A stretch of 64,000 bases of DNA from Variovorax paradoxus (GTDB taxonomy: Bacteria > Pseudomonadota > Gammaproteobacteria > Burkholderiales > Burkholderiaceae_C): the NCBI RefSeq assembly GCF_000834655.1, contig NZ_JXQQ01000010.1, forward strand, positions 1 to 64,000, read 5' to 3'. Position 1 is the first letter of the stretch; every line of letters begins with the position of its first letter. Shown piece after piece: positions 43,918 through 53,200 of this stretch. Position numbers and translations under genes: made by a program. The notes under the pieces were generated by a model. The model had not been told where the DNA came from. It did not search any database and was given only the letters and a program-made list of their open reading frames with translations.

Positions 43918-43946
43918 AAAAAAAAGCCCGGCCACACGGGCCGGGC
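43918..43946 (-). terminator. leftward rho-independent terminator upstream of the heat-shock operon
   Basis: On the minus strand GCCCGGCC, a 5-nt loop, GGCCGGGC, then eight T. It stops leftward transcription 49 bp before the sigma-32 -35 box. No clear gene on this strand ends here, so it either insulates the heat-shock promoter or ends a short unannotated transcript. Confidence 0.75.
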
Positions 43947-44480
43947 GGAGGTTTACAGCAAGCCCGCGGGATGCCCCGCAGGAGCCGGGAATTTACGATG
44001 GCGGTCCGGCGCTTAAGTGTCAGACAAATTCGATTCTTGCAATGGTGTGCGGGGGCGGATACCGGCGCTCCATGGAATGGCCCGCGCCCGAATTGGAGCG
44101 CCGCTTGGCCCAAGAAGACGCGCCTTTGGGCGACTGGTCGGGACACGTTCGGCGCCGTGCGCCAGCGAACGGCCGCAAAGAGTTGAATGTCCAGCGGTAC
44201 TCGCTTGCCGGGCGCGGCACACACGGGCCGTGAGGTTGGTGGCATGGACCGACCACCCGACCTGACGCCGAGGCCCTTGCGCGACCCGGCCCCTCGGCGA
44301 GAGAGTTCGTTGGCCGAGAGTTTCGAGAGGCGGGGTGGCGGCGACCGCTTGATCGCCAACCGTCATGTCAGACAACATCGTGACTTGGATTTGCCTGCTG
44401 CCAAATGGCGGGAGACTCGGGCCGTCGATCGAAGCGATCCTATCGAACTGCAACAGGCGCTCCGTTCAACAGCTGTCGAG
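43947..44480. other. intergenic, no firm gene seen
   Basis: 530 bp before the hybrid kinase start. The kinase frame is open from 44187, but the added residues have no domain character. A short leftward transcript ending at the 43918-43946 terminator is possible. Confidence 0.35.
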
Positions 44481-46571
44481 ATGTCGATGTTCATTTCTCC
44501 AACGAGCCAGTCTGTGAACAACTCAACGCCACACGCTTCGGAATTTTCCGAAGTGCCCGATGCAACGGGAGAACTCGGGTTCTTCGATCTCCTGGCGCGG
44601 TCGACCCAACCTCTGGCCGATCCCGACCAGGTGATGCAGGTCAGCGCCCGGCTGCTCGGCCAGCACCTCGCAGCGAACCGCTGCGCGTATGCCGAGGTCG
44701 ACCCGGACGAGGATCACTTCACCTTGACCGGAGACTACAGCCAAGGGGTTTCCTCGATCGTCGGGCGCTACTCGTTTTCGCAGTTCGGCGCCGAATGCTT
44801 GCGCCTGATGCGGGCGAACGAGCCTTATGTGATCCATGACGTGGACACCGACCCGCGTACCGCCGGCACCGAATTGGGCGCCTACCGGCTCACGCAGATT
44901 CAGGCGGTGATCTGTATTCCGTTGCACAAGGATGGACGCTTCGTCGCGGCCATGGCGGTGCATCAGCGCACGCCCCGACGATGGACATCCAAGGAACTCG
45001 AACTGGTGCAGTTGGTGTGCAGTCGTTGCTGGGAGAGCCTGCAACGCACGCGCACGCAGCATGCGCTCGAGGTCACCAACGAACGCTTGAGCATCGCACT
45101 GTCTGCGGGCTTGCTGGGGGACTGGAGCTGGAATGCCGAATCGGACCTCGTCACTCTGTCCGATCGCGCGGCGGAACTCTTTGGCTTGGTTGACAAGCAG
45201 ATCCCTTGGCGCACCTTGGCTGCATACATCCACGACGAGGATCGAGAACGAACGATGCAGGCCGTGGCGGAGAGCACGCGCACCGGCGGGCCTTACAAGG
45301 AAGAGTACCGGCTTGCGGCGTTTCCCGAGCGCTGGATCAGCGTGTGGGGCACACCGCAAAAGGACGACAGCGCAAAGGTGACCGGCATCCTGGGAGTGTT
45401 GCAGGATTCCACCGCCGCAAAGCGGATGGAGCAGGATCTGCGAAGGCATGCACTGCAGTTGCAGGAGGCCGATCACCGCAAGGATGAGTTCTTGGCGGTG
45501 CTCGCTCACGAACTGCGCAATCCGCTCGCCCCGATCGGTCTGGCTGCCCAGTTGCTCAAGCGCTCGAGCGACACCGGCACGCAGCGTACCGCGGACCTGA
45601 TTCGGTCGCAGGTCAACCAGATGTCCAGGCTGCTGGAGGATCTTCTGGACACGAGCCGGATCAAGAGCGGCAAGCTCAACATGAAGAAGGAAGTGGTGGA
45701 GGCACGGGCTACGGTTGATCTCGCCCTGCAAAATGCCGGCCCGATCCTCACGAACCGCAAGCACACGACGCTGGTGCATGTGGAGGACAACCTCACCTTG
45801 AATGCCGACCCCGTGCGCATGGCGCAGGTGCTCTCGAATCTGCTCACCAACGCGGCCAAGTACACCCCGGTGAACGGGTGCATCTCGGTGAGGGCCGCCG
45901 CCTCCGAGGGGTACTGCCAATTCGAGGTGAGCGACAACGGGATCGGTCTGGCCCACGATTCGCTCGAGCGAATCTTCGAGATGTTTTCGCAAGAAGACAG
46001 CGTGTTGCACCGTCCTGAAGGCGGCCTGGGAATCGGCTTGGCGCTGGCGCGAGCCATTGTCGCCGCCCATGGGGGTACGGTGGCTGCAGACAGCGAAGGC
46101 CTGGGCAAAGGCAGCCGGTTTGTGGTGAGGCTGCCTATGGAGGCGGCGCTGCGCCAGACGGGCTCTCCCGCCGCCAGCGACACTCCAAGGGAGCGGACCT
46201 TGTTGTCCATCGTTGTCGCAGATGACAACACGAGCGCCGTCCAGCTGCTGGCCGAACTGTTGCGGATGGAAGGGCACCAGGTCAGTATCGCCACGGACGG
46301 GGAACAGGCTTTTGCCGTCGCCCAGGCTGTCAAGCCGGCGGTGCTCATCCTGGACATCGGCATGCCCAAGATGACGGGGTACGAGGTCGCCGAAGCGGTG
46401 CGAAAAACCAACTGGGGGCGCCACGCGTTCCTCGTCGCTGCCACAGGATGGGGACAGGCTTCCGACAAGGCGCGAGCCCGCCAAGCGGGCTTTGATGCGC
46501 ATTTGACGAAGCCGTTCGACCCTGAGGAACTGCTGCGCCTGCTTGAACGCTGCCCTCCACTGCAGCGCTGA
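44481..46571 (+). CDS. hybrid sensor histidine kinase/response regulator (GAF-PAS-HK-REC)
   Basis: 696 residues, soluble. A GAF domain (about 35-190), a PAS domain (200-320, with WSWNAESDLVTLSDRAAELFGL), HisKA with His343 in LAHELRNPLAP, HATPase (N box LLTNAAKYTP, G2 GIGLALARAIV), and a receiver with VVADDN and the phospho-acceptor Asp in ILDIGMPKMTGYE. No membrane segments. No output domain or adjacent regulator, so it likely passes phosphate onward to a separate protein or acts by its receiver. Start ATG 44481 is tentative; the frame extends to 44187. Confidence 0.9.
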   Translation: MSMFISPTSQSVNNSTPHASEFSEVPDATGELGFFDLLARSTQPLADPDQVMQVSARLLGQHLAANRCAYAEVDPDEDHFTLTGDYSQGVSSIVGRYSFSQFGAECLRLMRANEPYVIHDVDTDPRTAGTELGAYRLTQIQAVICIPLHKDGRFVAAMAVHQRTPRRWTSKELELVQLVCSRCWESLQRTRTQHALEVTNERLSIALSAGLLGDWSWNAESDLVTLSDRAAELFGLVDKQIPWRTLAAYIHDEDRERTMQAVAESTRTGGPYKEEYRLAAFPERWISVWGTPQKDDSAKVTGILGVLQDSTAAKRMEQDLRRHALQLQEADHRKDEFLAVLAHELRNPLAPIGLAAQLLKRSSDTGTQRTADLIRSQVNQMSRLLEDLLDTSRIKSGKLNMKKEVVEARATVDLALQNAGPILTNRKHTTLVHVEDNLTLNADPVRMAQVLSNLLTNAAKYTPVNGCISVRAAASEGYCQFEVSDNGIGLAHDSLERIFEMFSQEDSVLHRPEGGLGIGLALARAIVAAHGGTVAADSEGLGKGSRFVVRLPMEAALRQTGSPAASDTPRERTLLSIVVADDNTSAVQLLAELLRMEGHQVSIATDGEQAFAVAQAVKPAVLILDIGMPKMTGYEVAEAVRKTNWGRHAFLVAATGWGQASDKARARQAGFDAHLTKPFDPEELLRLLERCPPLQR

Positions 46572-46880
46572 TGCGCCATGGAAGAATTGGCGTCGGCAGC
46601 GTTGAGTTGAACGCCCAACTCCCCGACAGTGTCGAAGGCAAGAAACCCGGGCGCCACAACATTCAGGTGCAACGCTCCGTTCGGAACGCGATCGAGACCG
46701 AGATCCGCTCGCCCGCAAGGGATGCCATCGGATTCGAGATGTCAAAGTCGGTCCGTCAGACGACGGCGTAGCGCGTGCGCAAGCCCGAGCACGCGGCAGC
46801 CCTCGCTAGGGCGTGCATGCTTCGGCATCGTGACCGGAACACGTCGCGCCGAGCGCACCTGCAGCGAGCCAGCAGCTCCT
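46572..46880. other. intergenic between convergent kinase genes
   Basis: About 310 bp. No coding signal or T-run hairpin is clear. Confidence 0.35.
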
Positions 46881-49193
46881 TCAGGGCTTTTCCGGCGCGG
46901 CCCGCGCCATGTAGAGGATCTGTTCGAAGTCGAGCGCGTCGAGTGCCTGGCGCACCGCTTGAACCAGCGGGGCATGGGCAGGATCTGGCGCGAGCCGGTT
47001 CATCCATTCGTGCAGATCCGTCCACCGGCCGTCCCGCGCCATCGTCTCCAGGTCGCGGCGGACTTCGGCGGGGAGCGGGGCAATCTGCGGCCCGGCACGG
47101 CGCGCGCGCGGCCCCTCACGCAGCGGCTGTGGCGAGAGGCCGTGCCCCCAGGGCAGGTCGTCGCTTGCGGGCACGGCCGCGCCGTCGAGCAGGACGGAGA
47201 AGTGCACTCTGGTGCCCAGGTTGCGACGGCTCTCGAGTCGCAGTTCTGCGCCCATGCGCCCGACAATGCGGCGCGCGATCGCCAGACCCAGGCCACTGCC
47301 ATCGACGGCCGGATCGGCTTGCGCGAACGCGCGGAATACCCTCCGTTGATCCTTGCGGTCGATGCCGATCCCGCTGTCCCAGACCTCGACATCGAGGCGC
47401 CACTGGTCGCCCTCCGCGCGCGTGCCGATTCGCAGCCCCATCTGCCCGTCCCGCGTGAACTTGGCTGCATTCGACAGCAGATTCAGCAGCAGCTGCTGGA
47501 ACCGCTTCCTGTCGAGGCGCACCAGAGGCGCCAGGGGGCCGCGGACCTCAAGGGTGAATACGTTGTTCTGTCGGCGCGCGAGCATCGTCGCCTGCTGTGC
47601 GATGTCGTCGATCAGCACCGGCAGGCGCACCGGCTGCGGGTCGAGCTCCAGCGGCATCAACTCGCCTTTGGCGTAGTCCAGAAGATCGTCGACGAGCGCG
47701 AGCTGGTAGTGCGCGCTGCGCTCGATGGCTTCCAGCGGCGCCATCGGCTTCCCGAGTGCATCGCGCAGGACGCGGGCGTGGCCGACGATGGTCGCCAGCG
47801 GCGCGCGAAGATCGTGGCCGATGTAGGCCATGAGCCGTGTCTGCTCGCGCGAGCGGTGCTCGGCCTGCTCCAGGGCGGAATTCAGGGCCCGCGTCTTGCG
47901 GATCACTTCGTCCTTCAGGCGACCCTGCTCGCGTGCTTGCCAGCGCACGAGCTTGCGCTGTGCCGCGAGACGCTGCTGCGAGAGGTGGTGCGTCCAGGCA
48001 GCAAGCGCCACGAGCCCCACCAGCAGACCCGGAAACCCGAGCACATACGCATCGAAGCCCGGGATCGCATGGGCCGGCACATTCAATTCGACAAGCCGCA
48101 AGCACACGCCCAGCAGAACCACCACCATCACCGGGAAGGCCAGCCGGCCGCCAGGACCGGCGCGGCGCATGTAGACGAAACTGCTGACCGTCAATGCGAG
48201 CACAAGCAAGAGCGCACTGAGCGTGCCGGCTTTGGCGAATGGCGCATACGGGCCCACGAGCGTGCCGAACACGATCCCCCCTTGCACCGCCGCCAACGCC
48301 ACCAAAGCGCGCAGGCCCGGAGGCCGCACCGGTGCGCGACGGGACAGCACGTGCAGGTAGACCACCATGTTGAGCACGCAGCATCCGGCGACCACGCCCG
48401 CCGCCCGGTAGCTCCATTCGGTGCTGTCGGGCCAGAACAGCGGCCTGGCATAGCCCCGGTAGGTCGCCTCGTAGAGCGCGACGAGCGCAAACCCGAGGCT
48501 TTGAGATCCCATCGCCGTCTTGCGGGAGATGGCCCACAGTGCAAGCGAATAGACCGCCAGCACCAGCAGTCCGCCGATCAGCAGGCCGTCGATCAGAGCG
48601 CGGCGCGTTTCGGTGGTCCGCAGGGAGTCGACGCTGTGCAGCACGGGCGCCAATTTGAGGCTGCTGCCACTCTGCACGCGCACCAGCACGATGGCGTGCT
48701 CGCCGGGCTGCATGTTGTCGATCGCGAGCGTGGGCACGCGGTCGCCGCGCAAGGCATGTGGTCTCGAGACGCCTGAACTCTCGTGACGCCAGACCTGACC
48801 GTCACCCTGGAAGCCGCCGCGGCGCAGGACATAGAAGTCCGCGTACTGCAGCCAGGTCGTATCCAGCACGAGCCGCAGCTGTTGCACGTCATCGCCGTCG
48901 TTCGAGAGGGACAGGCGCAGCCAGAAAGCCGATTTCGAAAACCCTTGCCGCATGCGCGCCGCGGTCCCGGGCGTGAAGCCTTCAGCGCCTCGACCGGCCC
49001 GCATCTGCAGTTCGGCGAACGACAGTGCGCCGCTGCGGTCTTCCAGCACCTCGACGTGGGTGTCCAGCTCGAGCGGCAGTCGGGGATGTTCGCTCAGGCG
49101 CAGTTCTTCCGCGTGGGCCGGAAGCAAGCACGCGAGCGCCAGCGACGCCTGCAACAGCAGCGCGGCGGCGCTGCAGCGCCACGGCGCGGACAC
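46881..49193 (-). CDS. 7TMR-DISM sensor histidine kinase
   Basis: 770 residues. A signal peptide (about 1-28), an extracellular DISMED2-type beta-sandwich (30-190, with FSKSAFWLRLSLSN), seven transmembrane helices (about 200-405), a coiled coil (405-450), HisKA with His460 in YIGHDLRAPLA, and HATPase (N box LLSNAAKFTR; G2 GSGLGLAIARRIV). A C-terminal extension of ~110 residues follows. The DISM domain usually senses carbohydrate or a cell-wall compound. GTG 49193 starts 1 bp after the regulator stop, so the pair is one operon. Confidence 0.92.
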   Translation of the reverse strand: MSAPWRCSAAALLLQASLALACLLPAHAEELRLSEHPRLPLELDTHVEVLEDRSGALSFAELQMRAGRGAEGFTPGTAARMRQGFSKSAFWLRLSLSNDGDDVQQLRLVLDTTWLQYADFYVLRRGGFQGDGQVWRHESSGVSRPHALRGDRVPTLAIDNMQPGEHAIVLVRVQSGSSLKLAPVLHSVDSLRTTETRRALIDGLLIGGLLVLAVYSLALWAISRKTAMGSQSLGFALVALYEATYRGYARPLFWPDSTEWSYRAAGVVAGCCVLNMVVYLHVLSRRAPVRPPGLRALVALAAVQGGIVFGTLVGPYAPFAKAGTLSALLLVLALTVSSFVYMRRAGPGGRLAFPVMVVVLLGVCLRLVELNVPAHAIPGFDAYVLGFPGLLVGLVALAAWTHHLSQQRLAAQRKLVRWQAREQGRLKDEVIRKTRALNSALEQAEHRSREQTRLMAYIGHDLRAPLATIVGHARVLRDALGKPMAPLEAIERSAHYQLALVDDLLDYAKGELMPLELDPQPVRLPVLIDDIAQQATMLARRQNNVFTLEVRGPLAPLVRLDRKRFQQLLLNLLSNAAKFTRDGQMGLRIGTRAEGDQWRLDVEVWDSGIGIDRKDQRRVFRAFAQADPAVDGSGLGLAIARRIVGRMGAELRLESRRNLGTRVHFSVLLDGAAVPASDDLPWGHGLSPQPLREGPRARRAGPQIAPLPAEVRRDLETMARDGRWTDLHEWMNRLAPDPAHAPLVQAVRQALDALDFEQILYMARAAPEKP

Positions 49194-49194
49194 C

Positions 49195-50031
49195 TCAGAC
49201 CTTCGCCAGCGACGGCTGCGCCGCAGGCGCGACCGCCTTGCGCAAACGCGTCGCGCGAAATCCCGTCGGCGTTGTGCCGAAGTGTTCGCGGAACGCCGTC
49301 GAGAAATTGGCCGGCATCGCGAAACCCACCGCGAGTGCCACTTCCTCTACGGTCAGCGCCGATTCGACGAGCAGGCGGCGCGCCTCGGCAAGGCGCGCCT
49401 CGCGCACGAACGCGAAGACGGACTTGCCCGTCCGAGCCCGGAACGCGCGTGCGAGCCGCTTTTCGTGCGTGCCCAGTCTCGCGGCCAGCTCGGGCATCGC
49501 CGGCACGTTCGCAAGGTCGGCCAGCACCAGGCGCTCGGCCGCCTCGGCGATGACGCGGTCCGGATTGAATTTGAGGCTTGCATCGTCGGGCAGGGCAGGG
49601 GCGTGCTGTGGCGCCGCCGGCGAATGCCTGCTTGCCGCCAGCACGAGATGCACGGCGATGCGGGCGACCACCTCCGCGGGCTCGAAGGGTTTGAGGATGT
49701 AGTCCACCGCGCCCGCCTGAAGGCCGGTCAGCCGCTCCTCCACCGAGGCGGAGGACGTCACGAAGATCACCGGAATCTGCGCCGTGGCCGGATCGGCCTT
49801 GAGCAGCCTGCAGGCGGCGAAGCCGTCGATGCCGCCCATGCGCACATCCATGACGATCAAGTCGGGCTGCAGCGCCGTGGCGCGCCGGTAACCCTGCATC
49901 GCCTCGAACGCGAGACTGATGCGGTGCGCCTCCCCACGCAGCGCCCCGAGCAGGAGCTGCAGCTCATCCATGTTGTCGTCGACCAGGAGGATGTGCGCTC
50001 GCCGCGGTGGGGTGGATGACCAGTAAGACAT
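49195..50031 (-). CDS. response regulator, receiver plus AraC-type DNA-binding domain
   Basis: 278 residues. The receiver (about 10-125) has LLVDDN, Asp62 in IVMDVRMGG and Lys in DYILKPF. The C-terminal ~100 residues are an AraC/XylS HTH: LAARLGTHEKRLARAFRARTGKSV, then VEEVALAVGFAMPANFSTAFREHFGTTP. It is partner of the 7TMR-DISM kinase. It is transcribed away from the giant surface protein gene (225 bp away), so it may control that gene and the OmpA-barrel gene. ATG 50031 preferred; 50055 is possible. Confidence 0.93.
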   Translation of the reverse strand: MSYWSSTPPRRAHILLVDDNMDELQLLLGALRGEAHRISLAFEAMQGYRRATALQPDLIVMDVRMGGIDGFAACRLLKADPATAQIPVIFVTSSASVEERLTGLQAGAVDYILKPFEPAEVVARIAVHLVLAASRHSPAAPQHAPALPDDASLKFNPDRVIAEAAERLVLADLANVPAMPELAARLGTHEKRLARAFRARTGKSVFAFVREARLAEARRLLVESALTVEEVALAVGFAMPANFSTAFREHFGTTPTGFRATRLRKAVAPAAQPSLAKV

Positions 50032-50255
50032 GCGCTGAGCGTATGACCCGGTCATGCGATTGACGTGTGACTAAGTTCACATTATGTTGCAATCGTAAAC
50101 AAATGTCTTCTTTTGCAAACATTCCGTCCTGAGCGCCAAAAGCCTGTATAGGCGCCTCCCCGAAGAATCCCGCTCTTTCCCGGACACCTGCGCCGCACCG
50201 AGCGGCGCGCCGAATGCGCGTTCCGGGCCCCCAGAGTCAATCCAAGAGGGACGGG
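50032..50255 (+). promoter_or_regulatory. divergent promoter region of the two-component and giant-protein genes
   Basis: 224 bp that must hold promoters for both directions. The segment 50076-50130 is much richer in A+T than the surroundings and has TTGCAA and GCAAACA repeats (GCAAtcgtAAACA and TTTTGCAAACATT) spaced about 28 bp apart, a plausible pair of direct half-sites for the AraC-type regulator. AAGAGGG lies before ATG 50256. Confidence 0.45.
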
Positions 50256-53200
50256 ATGTCCAACACCCCATCGACCATGTCGGACGCAAAAGCGTCGCGC
50301 GAGTTCGTCAGCGTTGCGCGCCAACGGGTACTGCGCCGCGCCGCAGGCCTGTCGGCCTGCGTGGCCGTGCTGGCGGCTGGCCTGCTGCTGACCACGGCCG
50401 CCCATGCGGTGCCGCAAGTCTCCAGCCTGATCCACACACCGGCCATTCTGCCCGCCGGCGGCACCGTGACCAGCACGGTGACCATCGCAGAAACCGACAG
50501 CCTGCCCATCGGGCCCCCCGGCACCTCGTTCACGTACACGATTCCCGCGAACACCGTGTACGCCGGCACCGGCGCGGTGCCGGTGGGCAGTTGCACCTCC
50601 ACCGTCGCGGTTGGCGCGGACGGTCCGGGCACCCTGACCTGCTCGGGCATCACGCTCGCCAGCGGACAGCAGCGCGCTTTCGAGGTGCTGCTTCGAACGC
50701 GCACCCAGGGCACGCTGAGCGTGACCGCGACCCCCGCGGGCGGCGGGGCGAGCGAGACCAAGGCGATCACCGTGAACCAGGGGGCCGACGTCGGCATCGC
50801 GATCTCTGCGCCGGCCACTGCGGCGAGCGGCGCCACGGTGCCAATCGTCTTCACGCTCACGAACAACGGACCGGACGCGAGCTCGGGCTCCACACTGACC
50901 TACGCCATCCCGACCGGACTGTCGGTCGCATCGACCGGGCTGCCCTCAGGCTGTGCGATCGCGGGCAACGTGCTGACCTGCAACGTGGGCGCCATCTCCG
51001 CCACCGCGGGCAGCAACGTTCGGACGATCACTGTCAACGGCACGGTGACCGCCAGTGCGGGTTCCACGGTCACGCACCAGCCGGCGGTGGCGCCCACCGG
51101 CGCGATCGGCGACGGCGTCCCCGTCAACAACAGCGCCACGGCCAACACGGCCGTCTCCGCGGGAACGCTGCTTGCCCTGGCGAAGAGCCATGACGGCGGC
51201 CAGCTGCTCGTGGGCCAGCGCTTCAACTTCACGTTGCGTCCGACCTTCAGCGGCAATGCACCCACCGGCGTGACGCTGACCGACACCTTGCCGGCCAACT
51301 TCCAGATCGCCGGCCCGGTCAACGCGGCCGCGGGCTGGACCTGCGCCGTGGCGGGCCAGACCCTCAGCTGCACGCGCGCCAACATCGGCACCGGCGGGGC
51401 GGGGGTCGCGCTGGGCGACATCGTCATCCCGGTGGTCGCGATGACCGCGGGCACCGGTGTCGTCAACCAGGCCACGGTCAGCGCCACCGGCCCGGTGGCC
51501 GGTTCGGCTACCGGCAGCGCGCCTGCGGACGTGGCCAATTCCGCCGCCGACTTTCGTGCCGACAAGCGCCGCGGGTGGCCGCAGAGCAACGTGCCGATCG
51601 GCCAGGCTTTCGACTACCAGGTGGGCAGCTCGAACCTCGGCGGCACGCGCCTGCTCGCGGGCAGCACGATCAACCTCGTCGACGACCTGCCCGCCGGCGT
51701 GCGCATCAACAGCGTCACGCAACGCGACGGGTACACATGCGCGGTGACCAAGGGCGGCGTGCCGACCGCGCTTCCCGCGGACGGCCCCGCCACCGTGAAT
51801 TGCACGCGAACGCTCGCTGCGGATATCGGCGTCGACACGTCGAACGGCGCCACCGCGCGCAACGGCGGCTACGTCATCGTCAACGTCACGATCCCTGCGG
51901 TGCCGCCCGGTGATGCGCCGGTGGTCAACAGCATGTGCGTGAACGTCGCCCTCCCGTCCTCGGCTCCCACGGGCGGCGCGGACCCCGACGCGAACACGGG
52001 CAATGACTGCGTCAGCCTTGGCACCGGCGTGGACGCCTCGGCCGACTACGCCGACGTGCAGGTGCAGAAGCGCGTGGTCGGTATCGGCAGCAGTGCCGCG
52101 AACCGGCAGACGGCCGGCCTGCCGATCACCTGGGAAATCGAGGTCGTCAATCGAGGCCCCCGTCCCGCGGCGAGCGTCGCCGTGAGCGATACCTTCACCC
52201 AGGTGCTGGGCGCAGGCGTCGTGACCCAGGTGGCCAACGGCGCGACATTCGCCGGCACCTGCGCGCTGCCCGCTGCGTCGGGCGGCGCAGGCAATCCCGC
52301 GCTGTCCGGCTGCAGCATCTCGGTGCTGCCGGTCTGCCGCACGAGCGCGGAACCTGCCAGCGCACTGCCTCTGTGCCCCGTGATTCGGGTGGTGGCCACG
52401 CATTTCGGCGATGGTCGCGCGGTCGACGACAACACCTTCGAGATCGCCAACAAGGTCAGCGCCCTCGCGGCAACGCCGGCCGACCCGACGCTCGATGACG
52501 GCGGACGCACCAACAGCGCAACTGCCAACGCATTCTTCAATGCGATCGCCGATGTGACCGTCACCAAGACTGCGAGCCCGGACCCGGTGCCGGTGGGGCA
52601 GTTGCTGACCTACACGATCACCGCGCGCAACCAATCCGTTCAGCAAGGCAGCTTCAGTCGCGCCTTCGACGTGCGCGTGGTCGACACCCTGCCGGCCGGC
52701 CTGATGTTCATCTCGGCCACTGCCAACGGCGGCGGTACCTGCCCCGTGCAGCCAAGCACGACGCAGCCCACGGGCGCCGGCACGACCAACAACCAGCTTG
52801 AATGCCGCTGGGATTCTCTCACGCGCAACCAGCAACAAACCGTCACGGTGCGCGTGCGGCCGTTGTATGCGGTCAACGGCACGACCGTGGTCAATACCGC
52901 GCGCATCACGTCGGTCACGCCGGAGAGCAATGCGAACAACAACCAGGCCGCAGCCAACGCCGCAGTGGTCGTGCCGGTCTATGACCTGGTCGTGACCAAG
53001 AACGACGACGTCGACCCGGTGAACGTGGGCGACAACGTCACCTACACGATCACCGTCTCCAACAACAGCGCATCCACCGCCGAAGGCGTCCGGCTCGTCG
53101 ACAGCCTGCCGTTGCCTGGCCCGGGTGGAGAGGCCGCGCCCACGCTGGTGGCGGTCACCGCCCCCGCAGGAACGAGCTATGTGCTCAACGGTGCGGCGAT

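Noticed and set aside
44523..46745. 740-residue frame opposite the hybrid kinase
   Set aside because: Covers the kinase exactly and has no motif of its own.
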